From the NCBI RefSeq assembly GCF_000503055.1, contig NZ_AYVY01000005.1, positions 79,228-143,227 of the forward strand: 64,000 bases of DNA, given 5' to 3'. The position numbers and the translations under genes are program-made. The notes beneath the pieces are model-generated. The model was given only the letters and a program-made list of their open reading frames with translations, was not told the DNA's origin and did no database searches. This DNA comes from Mesorhizobium sp. LSHC420B00 (GTDB lineage: Bacteria; Pseudomonadota; Alphaproteobacteria; Rhizobiales; Rhizobiaceae). This document shows positions 21,384-32,584 of the stretch, piece after piece. The first letter of the stretch is position 1. Each line of letters starts with the position of its first letter.

Positions 21384-22976
21384 TCAGTCCTTGCTGATGA
21401 AGCGGGACGGATGGATGTCCATCACATTGTCGTCGAAGCCGTGCAGCTTCGAGGAAACGATGTCGTGGTAGCTGTAGTAGAGAAGCGGGATGTTACCGAC
21501 ATCGTCGACGAGGATGCGCTCGGCCTTGGCGAGTTCCTTCATGCGCTCTTCGGGCTTGCCGCCGGCGGCGGCGGCCTTGTCCATGGCCTCTTCGTATTTC
21601 GGGCTGACGTAGCTCGAATAGTTGTTGCCGCTGGCCTTGCGGGTGATGCCAAGGAAGGTTTCCGGATCCTTGTAGTCGGCGATCCACGCGGCACGCGCCA
21701 CATCATAGTCGCCCTTCTGCTCAAGGAAGGAGTAGTGGGTCTTGGTATCGGTGTTGAGCAGCGTGACCTCGACGCCAAGCGGCTTCAGCTGTTCCTGGAT
21801 GGCGACAGCGGTGTTCTTGTGGTTTTCCGAGGTGTTGTAGCGGATCTGCATCTTCAACGGATGCTCGGGCGTATAGCCGAGCTTCTCCAGGATTTTCTTG
21901 GCTTCATCCTCGCGGTCGATCTGCGGCATGTCAGCGTATTTGGCCAGTGCCGGCGTGTAGCCCTCGATGCCCGGAGGCACCATCGAATAGCCGGGCAGCA
22001 TCGAATTCTGCCAGACTTTTTCGGCGAGAAAGTCGCGATCGATCGCCATCGAGATGGCGTTGCGCAGTTCGACATTGTCCCACGGCGCCTTGTCGGTCTT
22101 GATCGCATAATAGTAGGTGCCGAGATATGGCCCGACACGGACCTGGTCGCCGAATTTGGACTTGAGATCGGCGAGCTGTTCCGTCGGCAGGTCACCGTAA
22201 CTGTCGAATTCGCCGGCCTCGAAGCGCTTCATCGCAGACGAGCGATCCTCGGTCGGGATGTAGTTGACCACGTCTAACTTGACGCTGGCGGCGTCCCAGA
22301 ATTTCGGATTCTTCACCAGCTTGAGATGGTCGTTGGGAATCCACTCCGCCGCTGTAAAGGCCCCGTTGGAGACCAGCTTGCCTGCCTTGATCCAGTCGGC
22401 GCCAAGCTTTTCGATGGACGCCTTGTTAACCGGAAAGGTCGCCTGATGGGTCAGCATCTCCAGGAAGTAAGGCGTTGGCGCCTTGAGGGTGACTTCGAGG
22501 GTATTTGCGTCAATCGCCTTGACGCCCATATCCTCCGGCTTTCCCTTCTTGGTGTTGACTTCCTCGGCACCCTTCACCGGATAGAGCATGGAAGCGTATT
22601 CGGCAGCGGTGGCCGGATCTTCCAGCCGACGGAACGAATAAACGAAGTCGTCCGCCGTCACCGGGCTGCCATCCGACCAGAGGCCGTCCTTGCGCAGCTT
22701 GAAGGTGTAGACAGTGCCGTCGTCGGACACCGTCCAGCTTTCGGCTGCGCCCGGAATGAGGTTCGTCTTCTGGTCATGCATGACGAGGCCCTGGAACAGG
22801 TCGCGTATGATATCGGCTTCGTAGACCGTCGAGGTCTTGTGCGGATCGAGCGTCTCCGCTTCGGCGGCGGCTCCGCGGTTGTAGACGGTTTCGGCGAAAG
22901 CCGGCGTGTAGAACGTACCGGCGGCCAAGACCATGGTCGTGGCGAGTACCGTCGCCTTCAGCACATGTTTCAGCAT
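21384..22976 (-). CDS. oppA: Periplasmic oligopeptide-binding protein OppA
   Basis: A 530-residue binding protein of cluster C (SBP_bac_5). The signal peptide spans residues 1-28, with hydrophobic VLATTMVLAAGTFYTPAFA and cleavage after AFA. The mature start (YNRGAAAEAETLDPHKTSTVYEADIIRDLFQGL) is the family hallmark, and WSDGSPVTADDFVYSFRRL is the second conserved block. It delivers peptides to OppBC. It is the first gene of the leftward operon oppA-B-C-DF. A ribosome site AGGGAG lies seven bases upstream. There is no lipobox, so the protein is soluble rather than a lipoprotein. Confidence 0.94.
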   Translation of the reverse strand: MLKHVLKATVLATTMVLAAGTFYTPAFAETVYNRGAAAEAETLDPHKTSTVYEADIIRDLFQGLVMHDQKTNLIPGAAESWTVSDDGTVYTFKLRKDGLWSDGSPVTADDFVYSFRRLEDPATAAEYASMLYPVKGAEEVNTKKGKPEDMGVKAIDANTLEVTLKAPTPYFLEMLTHQATFPVNKASIEKLGADWIKAGKLVSNGAFTAAEWIPNDHLKLVKNPKFWDAASVKLDVVNYIPTEDRSSAMKRFEAGEFDSYGDLPTEQLADLKSKFGDQVRVGPYLGTYYYAIKTDKAPWDNVELRNAISMAIDRDFLAEKVWQNSMLPGYSMVPPGIEGYTPALAKYADMPQIDREDEAKKILEKLGYTPEHPLKMQIRYNTSENHKNTAVAIQEQLKPLGVEVTLLNTDTKTHYSFLEQKGDYDVARAAWIADYKDPETFLGITRKASGNNYSSYVSPKYEEAMDKAAAAGGKPEERMKELAKAERILVDDVGNIPLLYYSYHDIVSSKLHGFDDNVMDIHPSRFISKD

Positions 22977-23349
22977 GGAGTTCTCCCTAATGACGTCGCC
23001 CTTCAGCTACGTCTCTAAGTGTTGACGCCCCGAAACCGATTGGCTGGTTCCTTTCGAGCGCGCAGCCGGTTCCCTTTCCGGCAGCTGGTGGCCAAACAGT
23101 AACGTGGAGATTTTTTATTTCAACAGACTCTCGGGGTCACCCAAAGTAAGGGGGCCGGGGCAGCCGCTTTGCGAACCGCCAATCAATGATCGAAAGCATG
23201 AGTTTGGCTGGGTTTCCTGGCCAGAACGCCGATAATCTGGCTGATCATTTCAGTTTACCGGAATGTATTAATTGGTTCTTAGGCAACCAAGGGTTACAAA
23301 TCCCGATGGGTTCGGCACATCGACCTTTATGGTCCAACGGGCAAGGGCA
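22977..23349. other. 373-bp divergent intergenic region between oppA and the TadE-like gene
   Basis: It must hold the promoters of both the leftward opp operon and the rightward TadE/TadG pair. The right part is AT-rich (around 23240-23285) compared with its neighbours. On the minus strand TTGAAA lies near 23121, but no convincing -10 is found at the right distance. I see no long palindrome, RNA gene or small coding frame. Confidence 0.5.
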
Positions 23350-23829
23350 ATGAACAAGATAGACAGTAATACTGTCACATTAAAGCGTAAAATATTGCGC
23401 CCAATAAGGGCAAATCTACGCAAAATTGGAGAAGAATCCGGAACTTCCGCGGTCGAATTCGCCCTGCTTTCCCCGATCTTTATCCTGCTCGTACTCGGAA
23501 TGGTTGCATATGGTATCTATTTTGGTGCAAGCAACTCGTTGCAGCAAATCGCCGCCGATGCCGCCCGTACTGCAATTGCCGGATTGAACCAAACCGAGCG
23601 CCAGGCGCTGGTGGCGGGTTTCGTCAAAAACAATGCCAGTGGATACCCGTTCGTCGATTCCGGCAAGCTGACCTATCAGGCGACGGACAGCACGGCCGAC
23701 GGAAATCAGTTCGTCGTGTCGATCCAGTACGATGCCAGCAACCTGCCGATCTGGAACCTGTTGCCCAGCCTTGCGATGCCGCAAACCACGATCTCGCGCA
23801 GGTCTACCATCAGGATTGGAGGCATTTGA
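23350..23829 (+). CDS. TadE-like pseudopilin/assembly protein
   Basis: A 159-residue protein. After a basic N-terminus comes the TadE signature: GTSAVEFALLSPIFILLVLGMVAYGIYFG (about residues 31-60), a glutamate before a single hydrophobic helix in which processing by a prepilin peptidase is possible. It then reads ASNSLQQIAADAARTAIAGL, as TadE proteins do. The start at 23350 (MNKIDSN) has AAGGG just upstream; an open extension to 23272 is rejected. It is one base from the following TadG-like gene, so the two are an operon. No other tad gene (tadA/B/C, rcpA, flp) lies in the window. Confidence 0.85.
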   Translation: MNKIDSNTVTLKRKILRPIRANLRKIGEESGTSAVEFALLSPIFILLVLGMVAYGIYFGASNSLQQIAADAARTAIAGLNQTERQALVAGFVKNNASGYPFVDSGKLTYQATDSTADGNQFVVSIQYDASNLPIWNLLPSLAMPQTTISRRSTIRIGGI

Positions 23830-23830
23830 A

Positions 23831-25615
23831 ATGTCGCAGTTCTTGCTGAGGGGCATCGGGCGGATCGCTCGCTCCATCGTTGGCGACAAGAAGGCGAACT
23901 TTGCCGTCATGACTGCGCTGATAGCGCCATTCGCGCTGGGGCTGGCGGCCTTCGCTGTCGACGAAGGTTCGATCTACACGGAGCGCAGGGAAGCCCAGGC
24001 GATGACCGATCTGGCGGCGATCACCGCGGCGTCGAACATCAACAATATGGAAGCCGCGGCGGTAACCACGCTCAGTGACAACCGAATGCCCGGCATCATT
24101 GTTCAAAAGCCGGGTGAGACAATCGTTCCCACGGTTGGGAAAACCGTCGTGTCCGTCACCGGCGGCCGATACTCAGCGGCGTCCTCGGTCGGGGTCGACA
24201 AGCGCTTCGAAGCCGGTAAAACGCCTTACAACGCCGTTCGCGTCACTCTACACAAAATCCCCGCCCGGTATTTCGCCAGTTCGCTCATCCCTACTCCGGT
24301 TGTCGGCACCGAAGCCATTGCCAGCATGACGCCGCAAGCGATGTTCTCGGTTGGATCAAGGCTTCTCAGCGTCAACGGCGGCATCCTCAACGCGCTTCTC
24401 AGTAAGCTGCTGGGCGGAAACATCTCGCTCAGCGTCATGGACTACAACGCGCTGATTTCGGCCGACGTCAACGTGCTTTCGTTCGTCGATGCCCTTGCGG
24501 TGCAGTTGCAACTGACCGGCGTCAGCTATTCCGAAGTGCTGGCCTCGAAAGCGACGGTAGGCCAGATCGCGACCGCCATGGCCAATGCTTCGGGGACGGG
24601 CAGCGCCAGCAAACTTGTCCTACAGACAATCGCGTCGAGGGCTACCAACACGGCCAAGATACCGCTCAATCATCTTGTCGACCTTGGTTCGATCGGCAAG
24701 CTCGGCCTCGGACAAAAGTCTCCAGGCTTTTCCGTCGACGCAAGCGCGATGGGCATGCTGGGTGCCGCCGCCTCGCTGGCCAATGGCTCAAACCAGGTCC
24801 AGGTCGATCTCGGCGCCACTATTCCGGGACTTACCTCCACCACGCTCGCCGTCGCCATCGGTGAACCGATGCAATATTCACCCTGGCTGGCCGTCGGGGA
24901 AAAAGGCACCGTGGTGCGCACTGCGCAGACACGAATCAAGCTGGTCACCACAGTCGGCATCGGCAATTCCAATCTCGGCGGCGGCATCAGTCTGCTGTCC
25001 GTCAACCTGCCTCTGCATGTCGAAGTCGCCTATGCGGAAGCCAAACTAACCGACATCAGCTGCCCGACGGGCCGGCCGGATAGCATCAAGGTCTCGATCG
25101 CCGCGCAGCCTGGCGTGGCCTCGCTGCACCTTGCCGCCAGCGACGCCGACAACAACCCATCGGCCTTCGCCGATTTCAGCAATCCGCAATCGTTCTCCGA
25201 TGCCACGATTGCACAGGTAAGCGTGAAGCTCCTGCTGCTCACCCTCAATCTGCTCGATGTGAAGGGTTCTTCAGCACTTGCGATCACCAACAACGATCCG
25301 ACCACATTGACGTTCGACAGCACCGATATCGCCAACAAGACGATAAAGACGGTTTCGACGAAGAACCTGACGCAATCGCTCACCACGTCACTGGTCAGCG
25401 GGCTGTCGCTCTCGGTCAATGCGCTGGGCCTCGGGCTGGACGTGACGGCTCTGCTCGGAACGGTGAAGCCGGCGGTGGTAACGGTTCTGAACGGCGTGAC
25501 GGCGCCTGTCGACGCACTGGTTTATAACGTTCTTGCAGCGCTTGGCGTGCATGTCGGCGAGGCCGATGTCCGGGTTGTCGGCGCGACTTGCGGGCGCTCC
25601 GTACTCGTTCAATGA
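23831..25615 (+). CDS. TadG-like envelope protein
   Basis: A 594-residue protein. Near the N-terminus is ANFAVMTALIAPFALGLAAFAVDEGSIYTERREAQAMTDLAAITAAS (about residues 22-70), the TadG/TadE-like membrane segment followed by the 'D...YxxRxxxQxAxDxAALAAA' pattern. The remaining ~500 residues are periplasmic or outside, rich in Ser, Thr, Ala, Leu and Val, with repeated short beta-prone stretches and a cysteine pair near the end (ISCPTGRP and GATCGRS). It is much longer than minimal TadE and lacks an obvious von Willebrand A metal site. It probably anchors or assembles surface fibres; the role is not established. Its end is 13 bp from the converging GH13 gene. Confidence 0.82.
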   Translation: MSQFLLRGIGRIARSIVGDKKANFAVMTALIAPFALGLAAFAVDEGSIYTERREAQAMTDLAAITAASNINNMEAAAVTTLSDNRMPGIIVQKPGETIVPTVGKTVVSVTGGRYSAASSVGVDKRFEAGKTPYNAVRVTLHKIPARYFASSLIPTPVVGTEAIASMTPQAMFSVGSRLLSVNGGILNALLSKLLGGNISLSVMDYNALISADVNVLSFVDALAVQLQLTGVSYSEVLASKATVGQIATAMANASGTGSASKLVLQTIASRATNTAKIPLNHLVDLGSIGKLGLGQKSPGFSVDASAMGMLGAAASLANGSNQVQVDLGATIPGLTSTTLAVAIGEPMQYSPWLAVGEKGTVVRTAQTRIKLVTTVGIGNSNLGGGISLLSVNLPLHVEVAYAEAKLTDISCPTGRPDSIKVSIAAQPGVASLHLAASDADNNPSAFADFSNPQSFSDATIAQVSVKLLLLTLNLLDVKGSSALAITNNDPTTLTFDSTDIANKTIKTVSTKNLTQSLTTSLVSGLSLSVNALGLGLDVTALLGTVKPAVVTVLNGVTAPVDALVYNVLAALGVHVGEADVRVVGATCGRSVLVQ

Positions 25616-25628
25616 GATCAAATAGAGA

Positions 25629-27257
25629 TCAGCCGATCCGGCCGAGAAAGCAGCCGAGCGGCGGCAGGGATAGAGCTCCTTCCTGCAAGACGCCGGTAGT
25701 ACTGCCAAGATCTATCGGCTCTATCACATCCAGATCCGGCGGCGATTGCCAGCCGGCCGGCTCATCGGCAAAATTGAAGACGCAGAGCAGCTTTTCGTCA
25801 CCGCCTTCGCGAATGAAGGCAAGGACGTCGCCCTCAGCATCGAGAAACCGGATCGAGCCTCGAACCAGCGCCGGATGCTGCTTGCGCAAGGCCAGCATCG
25901 CCCGGTAGCTCGCCAGGACGGAGGTTTGCTCGCCGTCCTGGACATCGACCGCGCGGGCGCGATGGTTTGCCGGGACCGGAAGCCACGGCTTGCCGGTTGA
26001 AAAGCCGGCATTATCGGCGCCAGCCTCCCAGACCATCGGCGTGCGGCACCCATCCCGCCCCTTGATCTCCGGCCAGAAGCGGATGCCGAAAGGATCGCGC
26101 AAATCCTCGAACGCCAGCTCGGCCTCCTCCAGCCCGAGCTCCTCGCCCTGATAGAGGCAGATCGACCCGCGCAGGCAAGAAAGCAGCACGATTGAGAATT
26201 TCGCCACCCTGTCCGGATCGCCGCCCGGCCTTGTCCAGCGGCTGACATGGCGCACGACATCGTGGTTGGAGAATGCCCAGCAAACCCAGCCGTCGAACAC
26301 CGTACTCTCGAAGGCCTCGACACAACCGCGCACATGCGCCGCGGAGAATTGCGGGCCAAGCAGGTCGAACGTGTAGGACATTTGGAGCTTGTCGCCGCCG
26401 CCCGTGTAGGCGGCAAGCGTCTGCAACGAACGGCTTTCGTCACCAATCTCGCCGACCGCGGCGCGGCCTTCGTACTCGTCAAGCAACGCCCGGAAGCGCC
26501 TGAGAAAAGCAAGGTTTTCCGGCTGCGTCTTGTCGAACAGATGCTCCTGGTAAAAATAGGGGCTGGTTGCCGTATTGGTGCCGGCGACGCTTTCCGCCAA
26601 AGGCGGGTTGCTGCGGAGCCAGCGGTCGTGGACGTAATAGTTGACCGTATCCAGCCGGAAACCGTCGACGCCACGCTCGAGCCAGAACCGCACCGTTTCC
26701 AGCAAGGCGTCCTGCACCTGCGGATTGTGGAAATTCAGGTCCGGCTGCGAGGCGAGGAAATTATGCAGGTAATATTGCCTGCGCGTTGCGTCCCATTCCC
26801 AGGCGGGGCCGCCGAAAAGCGACAGCCAGTTGTTGGGCGCGGTGCCGTCGGGCTTCGCATCGGCCCAGACGTACCAGTCGGCCTTGGCGTTATCGCGGCT
26901 CGTTCGGCTTTCGACGAACCATTCGTGCCGATCCGACGAATGTGACAAGACCTGGTCGATGATCACTTTCAGGCCGAGCCGGTGCGCCTCTGCAATCAGC
27001 GCGTCGAAATCCTCTGATGTGCCGAACATCGGATCGACGGCGCAGTAATCCGATACGTCGTAGCCCATGTCGGCCATTGGCGACTTGAAGAAAGGCGACA
27101 GCCAAACGGCGTCGACACCGAGCGATGCGACATGGGCAAGCCTCGAGGTGATGCCGAGGAGATCGCCGCTACCGTCGCCTGTCGTGTCCTGGAAGGAGCG
27201 CGGGTAGATCTGGTAGATGACGCAGCCGCGCCACCATTCGGCATTGTCACCCATCAT
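25629..27257 (-). CDS. GH13 alpha-glucosidase (oligo-1,6-glucosidase/AglA type)
   Basis: A 542-residue glycoside hydrolase family 13 enzyme. Conserved regions in order: WWRGCVIYQIYPRSFQDTTGDG at the N-terminus, DQVLSHSS (about 100), GFRLDTVNYYVHD with the nucleophilic aspartate (about 205), VGEIGDES with the acid/base glutamate (about 270), and SNHDVVRH with the transition-state aspartate (about 335). There is no signal peptide, so it acts in the cytoplasm, releasing glucose from short alpha-glucosides. It is the last gene of the glycogen operon, its start overlapping the glgX end by 11 bp. In this context it could clear the short branches released by GlgX, which is inference. Confidence 0.88.
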   Translation of the reverse strand: MMGDNAEWWRGCVIYQIYPRSFQDTTGDGSGDLLGITSRLAHVASLGVDAVWLSPFFKSPMADMGYDVSDYCAVDPMFGTSEDFDALIAEAHRLGLKVIIDQVLSHSSDRHEWFVESRTSRDNAKADWYVWADAKPDGTAPNNWLSLFGGPAWEWDATRRQYYLHNFLASQPDLNFHNPQVQDALLETVRFWLERGVDGFRLDTVNYYVHDRWLRSNPPLAESVAGTNTATSPYFYQEHLFDKTQPENLAFLRRFRALLDEYEGRAAVGEIGDESRSLQTLAAYTGGGDKLQMSYTFDLLGPQFSAAHVRGCVEAFESTVFDGWVCWAFSNHDVVRHVSRWTRPGGDPDRVAKFSIVLLSCLRGSICLYQGEELGLEEAELAFEDLRDPFGIRFWPEIKGRDGCRTPMVWEAGADNAGFSTGKPWLPVPANHRARAVDVQDGEQTSVLASYRAMLALRKQHPALVRGSIRFLDAEGDVLAFIREGGDEKLLCVFNFADEPAGWQSPPDLDVIEPIDLGSTTGVLQEGALSLPPLGCFLGRIG

Positions 27258-29250
27258 GGCTCTCCCCTGCGCCCGCCTGCGCGGCCCTGCTTTCGATCAT
27301 GAATATGACCGTTCGCCCCAAAACCGGCCGTGAGATATCGCCACTATCCGTTTCGATGGCTGGGCACCAATGAAAACCCGCCCGTTCCGGCAGCGTGAAC
27401 ATGCAGGCCCGACGGTCACCATTGATGATCACGGCAAGGCGACCGTCCTCATCGCCGAGAACCATGACCAGCCGATGCCGCCTAGGATCGTGCCAGGCTG
27501 CTTCGTCGAGCGGCACGCCGGTTTCGCTCAGCCAGACGACGTCAGCTATTTCCGAGCCGGCCGCAGGCTCGCCGGTGAGAAAGCTTGCGTCCAAAAGCGC
27601 CGGCGCGGCACGCCGCATCTTGGCGAGCAGAGCCGTGTACCGCTCCAGCGCCCGGTCGCGCCCGGCCCAGTCGAGCCAGGTGATGTCATTGTCCTGCGCG
27701 TAGGCGTTGTTGTTGCCGCGCTGCGTGCGGCCGAATTCGTCGCCGGCCGTCAGCATGATCGTGCCGCGCGAGGCAAAGAGCGTCGCCAGCAGTGCGCGTT
27801 GGTCATCGAAACGGGCCGTAACGATTGACTGGTCGTCGGTCTGGCCCTCGACGCCATTGTTCCAGGACAGGTTGTCGTCGTGGCCGTCGCGGTTCTGTTC
27901 GCCATTGGCCTCGTTGTGCTTGTGTTCATAGGCAACGATGTCGGCCAGTGTCATCCCGTCATGTGCGGCGATGAAATTGATGCTGCGGACCGTTGCCTGG
28001 CCTGGTTTGGCAAAGACATCGGACGACCCCGCAAGCCGCGTCGCCAGCGCACCGATCATGCCGCCGTCGCCGCGCCAGAAGCGGCGGATATCATCACGGT
28101 ATTTGTCGTTCCATTCGAGGAAGGGCGGCGGAAAATTGCCGAGCTGATAGCCATCCGGTCCGATGTCCCAGGGCTCAGCGACCAGCACACGGTCGGCAAG
28201 AACTGGGTCGTTGCGAATGGCGTTCAGCAGCGGCGCATCGGCGTCGAAAACGCCGTCGACGCGGCCAAGGATCGGCGCCAGGTCAAAGCGGAACCCGTCG
28301 ACACCGGCGTGCTGGACAAAGTGGCGAAGCGTGTCGAGGACCATTTCCCGGACGACCGGATGATCGCAGGCAACCATATTGCCGGTTCCGGTGTCATTGA
28401 CCAGAGCGCCGTCGGCCTCGTGCCGGTAGTAGGCGCGGTTGTCGAGCCCGCGCAGCGACAATGTCGGGCCGAGCCGGTCGCTTTCGCCGGTGTGGTTGAA
28501 CACCAGGTCGAGAATGGTACCGATGCCAGCCTCGCGCAGCGCGGCGACCGTTTCGCGCAGCTCAGCCAGACCGCCGGGCGCCAGTCGCGGATCCAGCGCC
28601 ATGAAGGTCACGGGATTGTAGCCCCAGGCGTTGCCCAGCCCGAGCGGCGGCAAATGCCGTTCGTCGATCGATGCAGTCACCGGCATCAACTCCACGGCTG
28701 CAACGCCGAGTTTTTGCAGATGCTCGACAACAAGAGGATGAGCGAGGGCTGCAATGGTGCCGCGTTGCTTCTCGGGAATGTCGGGATGCAGCTTTGTGAA
28801 GGCGCGCACCTGCACCTCGTAGATGAGGCCGCCGGGCCTAAACAGAGGCGGCAAGGCGGGCAAGGGTTCCGGCAAGGCGCCGGCAATGGCCTTCGGCATC
28901 AGCGACGCCGTGTCGCCCCCCTCGCCCTGGCGTGCGGCGAGCCGGCCGTCATAGGCATAGGGTCTGTCGATCTCGACGGCATAGGGATCGGCCAGCAGCT
29001 TGTCGGGATCGAACCAGAGCCCCTGTTCCGGCGCGTAGTCGCCATCGGCGCGGAACCCGTATCGGGTGCCGGCGGCGAGACCGGCAACAAAAAGCGTATG
29101 CACGCCGTCGCCCTCGGGCTGCAGTTCAAGCCGGTCGATCTCGCGCCTTCCTCGCTCGTCGAAAATCGAGACCCAGATGCGCCGAGCCGACGAGGACCAT
29201 ACGGCGAAGCGAATGCCTTCTTTGGTGATGGTTGCGCCGAGTTGGCTCAC
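27247..29250 (-). CDS. glgX: Glycogen debranching enzyme GlgX
   Basis: A 667-residue isoamylase-type enzyme that removes short alpha-1,6 branches from phosphorylase-limited glycogen. An N-terminal CBM48 domain (about 1-120) leads into the GH13 barrel: VFNHTGES, GFRFDLAPILG with the nucleophile (about 330), VAEPWDIGPDGYQ with the acid/base glutamate (about 370), and AAHDGMTLAD (about 445). NNAYAQDNDITWLDW is a GlgX hallmark. It is separated from the upstream pgm by a 253-bp gap filled with a palindromic repeat. Confidence 0.94.
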   Translation of the reverse strand: MSQLGATITKEGIRFAVWSSSARRIWVSIFDERGRREIDRLELQPEGDGVHTLFVAGLAAGTRYGFRADGDYAPEQGLWFDPDKLLADPYAVEIDRPYAYDGRLAARQGEGGDTASLMPKAIAGALPEPLPALPPLFRPGGLIYEVQVRAFTKLHPDIPEKQRGTIAALAHPLVVEHLQKLGVAAVELMPVTASIDERHLPPLGLGNAWGYNPVTFMALDPRLAPGGLAELRETVAALREAGIGTILDLVFNHTGESDRLGPTLSLRGLDNRAYYRHEADGALVNDTGTGNMVACDHPVVREMVLDTLRHFVQHAGVDGFRFDLAPILGRVDGVFDADAPLLNAIRNDPVLADRVLVAEPWDIGPDGYQLGNFPPPFLEWNDKYRDDIRRFWRGDGGMIGALATRLAGSSDVFAKPGQATVRSINFIAAHDGMTLADIVAYEHKHNEANGEQNRDGHDDNLSWNNGVEGQTDDQSIVTARFDDQRALLATLFASRGTIMLTAGDEFGRTQRGNNNAYAQDNDITWLDWAGRDRALERYTALLAKMRRAAPALLDASFLTGEPAAGSEIADVVWLSETGVPLDEAAWHDPRRHRLVMVLGDEDGRLAVIINGDRRACMFTLPERAGFHWCPAIETDSGDISRPVLGRTVIFMIESRAAQAGAGESHDG

Positions 29251-29300
29251 GCGCGCTCACAGCAGCAGGTCGTAGACAGTTTGAGGCGTTGCCAGGTTAG

Positions 29301-29487
29301 CTCCCCCTTCTCCCCTTGTGGGAGAAGGTGTCGCCGAAGGCGACGGATGAGGGGTGCTCCAGCTTGGCGCGGACGGCATTCCTTCCAACACCCCTCATCC
29401 GTCTCGGCGCTTCGCGCCGATCCACCGCCCGGGGGCGAGCCACGGGTCTCGCCCCGTCCTTCGGACCCCACAAGGGGAGAAGGAAAG
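29301..29487. repeat. Intergenic palindromic mosaic repeat between pgm and glgX
   Basis: Nested inverted repeats: an outer perfect 17-bp pair (29306-29322, CCTTCTCCCCTTGTGGG, with 29467-29483), an inner perfect 12-bp pair (29345-29356, GGATGAGGGGTG, with 29389-29400), and a local 7-bp hairpin tcggcgc-ttc-gcgccga (29404-29420). The cctctcccc/gggagaagg ends and the GGATGAGGGGTG core match a repeat found in very many intergenic regions of Mesorhizobium-type genomes. It fills almost all of the gap inside the operon, and the transcript would fold into a long hairpin. No coding capacity is seen. Confidence 0.85.
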
Positions 29488-29503
29488 GCGCGCCGCTCCA
29501 AGC

Positions 29504-31135
<1,632 letters not shown>

Positions 31136-32581
31136 TCAGGCAGCCCTTTTCGAAAGCAACAAGCGATAGAGTTGGACATATTTTTCGGCGCTTTTGTCCC
31201 ACGACACGTCGGCCTTCATGCCTTGCCGCTGCATCGACGCCCACACCGCGGGATTGGCATGCGCTTCGACAAGGCGGCGGATGGCGTGCAGCAGGGCGCC
31301 AGCAATGGGGGGCGCAAACTGGAAGCCGGTCGCCACGCCGGCAGAGATGGCGGCTTCGTTGGCATCGATAACCGTGTCGGCAAGGCCGCCGGTACGCGCG
31401 ACGACCGGCACGCAGCCATAGCGCAGGCCGTAAAGCTGCGTCAGCCCGCAAGGTTCGAAGCGCGACGGGATAATGATGGCGTCGCAGCCGCCCTGCATGG
31501 TGTGGGAGAGCCCCTCGTCATAGCCGACGACGACGCCAATGCGACCACGATGGCGGGCTGCGGCGGCAAGCAACGCGCCTTCGAGCCCGGCGTCGCCAGA
31601 CCCAAGGATTGCCAGCCGTGCACCTGCCGCGACGATACCGTCGACGGCGGCCGCCAATATGTCCATGCCCTTTTGCCAGGTCAGCCGGCTGACAACGCAG
31701 ACGATCGGGCTGTCATCGCGATCGAGGCTGAAACGGTCCTCGACCGCGGCCTTGTTGGGCATTCGCGCCTTAAGCGTCTTTGCCGTGTAGTTGGAGACCA
31801 GATGCGTGTCGGTTTCCGGGTTCCAGATCTCGGTATCGATGCCGTTGACGATGCCATGGAGATCGACGGAGCGCATGTTGATCAGGCCGTCGAGGCCCAT
31901 GCCGAATTCGGGCAAGCGGATTTCCTGCGCATAGGTCGGGCTGACCGTGGTGATCGCCCAGGCGGCCTGCAGGCCGGCCTTGAGGAAGCCGACGCCGCCA
32001 TAATATTCGACGCCGTCGAGCGCCATCGCCGCCGCCGGCAGGCCAAGCTCGCCAAAGATGCCGGCGCCGAACTGGCCCTGGAAGGCGAGGTTATGGACGG
32101 TGATCATCGACGGCGTGCCGACCGCCTTGCCGTAGCGCATATAGGCGAGCGTCATTGCCGACTGCCAGTCATGGGCATGGACGATATCGGGCAGGTAGCC
32201 GGAGATGGCGCCGGCAGCAATATCACCGCCGACCTGGCTCAAGGCCGCGAACCGCCGCCAATTGTCCGGCCAGTCGGCGCCGGTCGCGTTGCCGTACGGG
32301 CCGCCGGGACGGTCGAAAAGATGCGGCGCGTCAAGCACGAACAGGTCGAGCCCGGCGATCTGGACGGCATGCACCGAAGCCTTGCCACCCTGCAGCAATG
32401 GATATTGCTGAACCGCCTTCTTTTTCCTGAAGGCGCCCATCACCTGAGGATAGCCGGGGACGAGCGTGCGCATGGTGACGCCGTTGCCGGCCAATGCCAC
32501 GGGCAAGGCGCCAGTCACGTCGGCGAGCCCTCCGGTTTTGACCAGCGGAAAGATCTCGGGCGCCACCGACAGAACCTGCAT
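31136..32581 (-). CDS. glgA: Glycogen synthase
   Basis: A 481-residue GT5 glycosyltransferase that extends alpha-1,4-glucan from ADP-glucose. The N-terminal ADP-glucose site [13 protein letters not shown] (about residues 15-27), the central HAHDWQSAM and the C-terminal catalytic glutamate region [18 protein letters not shown] (about 375-392) are visible. Length and motifs are normal. It is three bases downstream of glgC and three bases upstream of pgm, in the leftward glg operon. Confidence 0.96.
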   Translation of the reverse strand: MQVLSVAPEIFPLVKTGGLADVTGALPVALAGNGVTMRTLVPGYPQVMGAFRKKKAVQQYPLLQGGKASVHAVQIAGLDLFVLDAPHLFDRPGGPYGNATGADWPDNWRRFAALSQVGGDIAAGAISGYLPDIVHAHDWQSAMTLAYMRYGKAVGTPSMITVHNLAFQGQFGAGIFGELGLPAAAMALDGVEYYGGVGFLKAGLQAAWAITTVSPTYAQEIRLPEFGMGLDGLINMRSVDLHGIVNGIDTEIWNPETDTHLVSNYTAKTLKARMPNKAAVEDRFSLDRDDSPIVCVVSRLTWQKGMDILAAAVDGIVAAGARLAILGSGDAGLEGALLAAAARHRGRIGVVVGYDEGLSHTMQGGCDAIIIPSRFEPCGLTQLYGLRYGCVPVVARTGGLADTVIDANEAAISAGVATGFQFAPPIAGALLHAIRRLVEAHANPAVWASMQRQGMKADVSWDKSAEKYVQLYRLLLSKRAA

Positions 32582-32584
32582 GCA

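Noticed and set aside
29301..29487. Considered as an IS remnant or MITE
   Set aside because: There is no target-site duplication, transposase fragment or typical MITE end. The nested palindromes match a dispersed rhizobial repeat instead.
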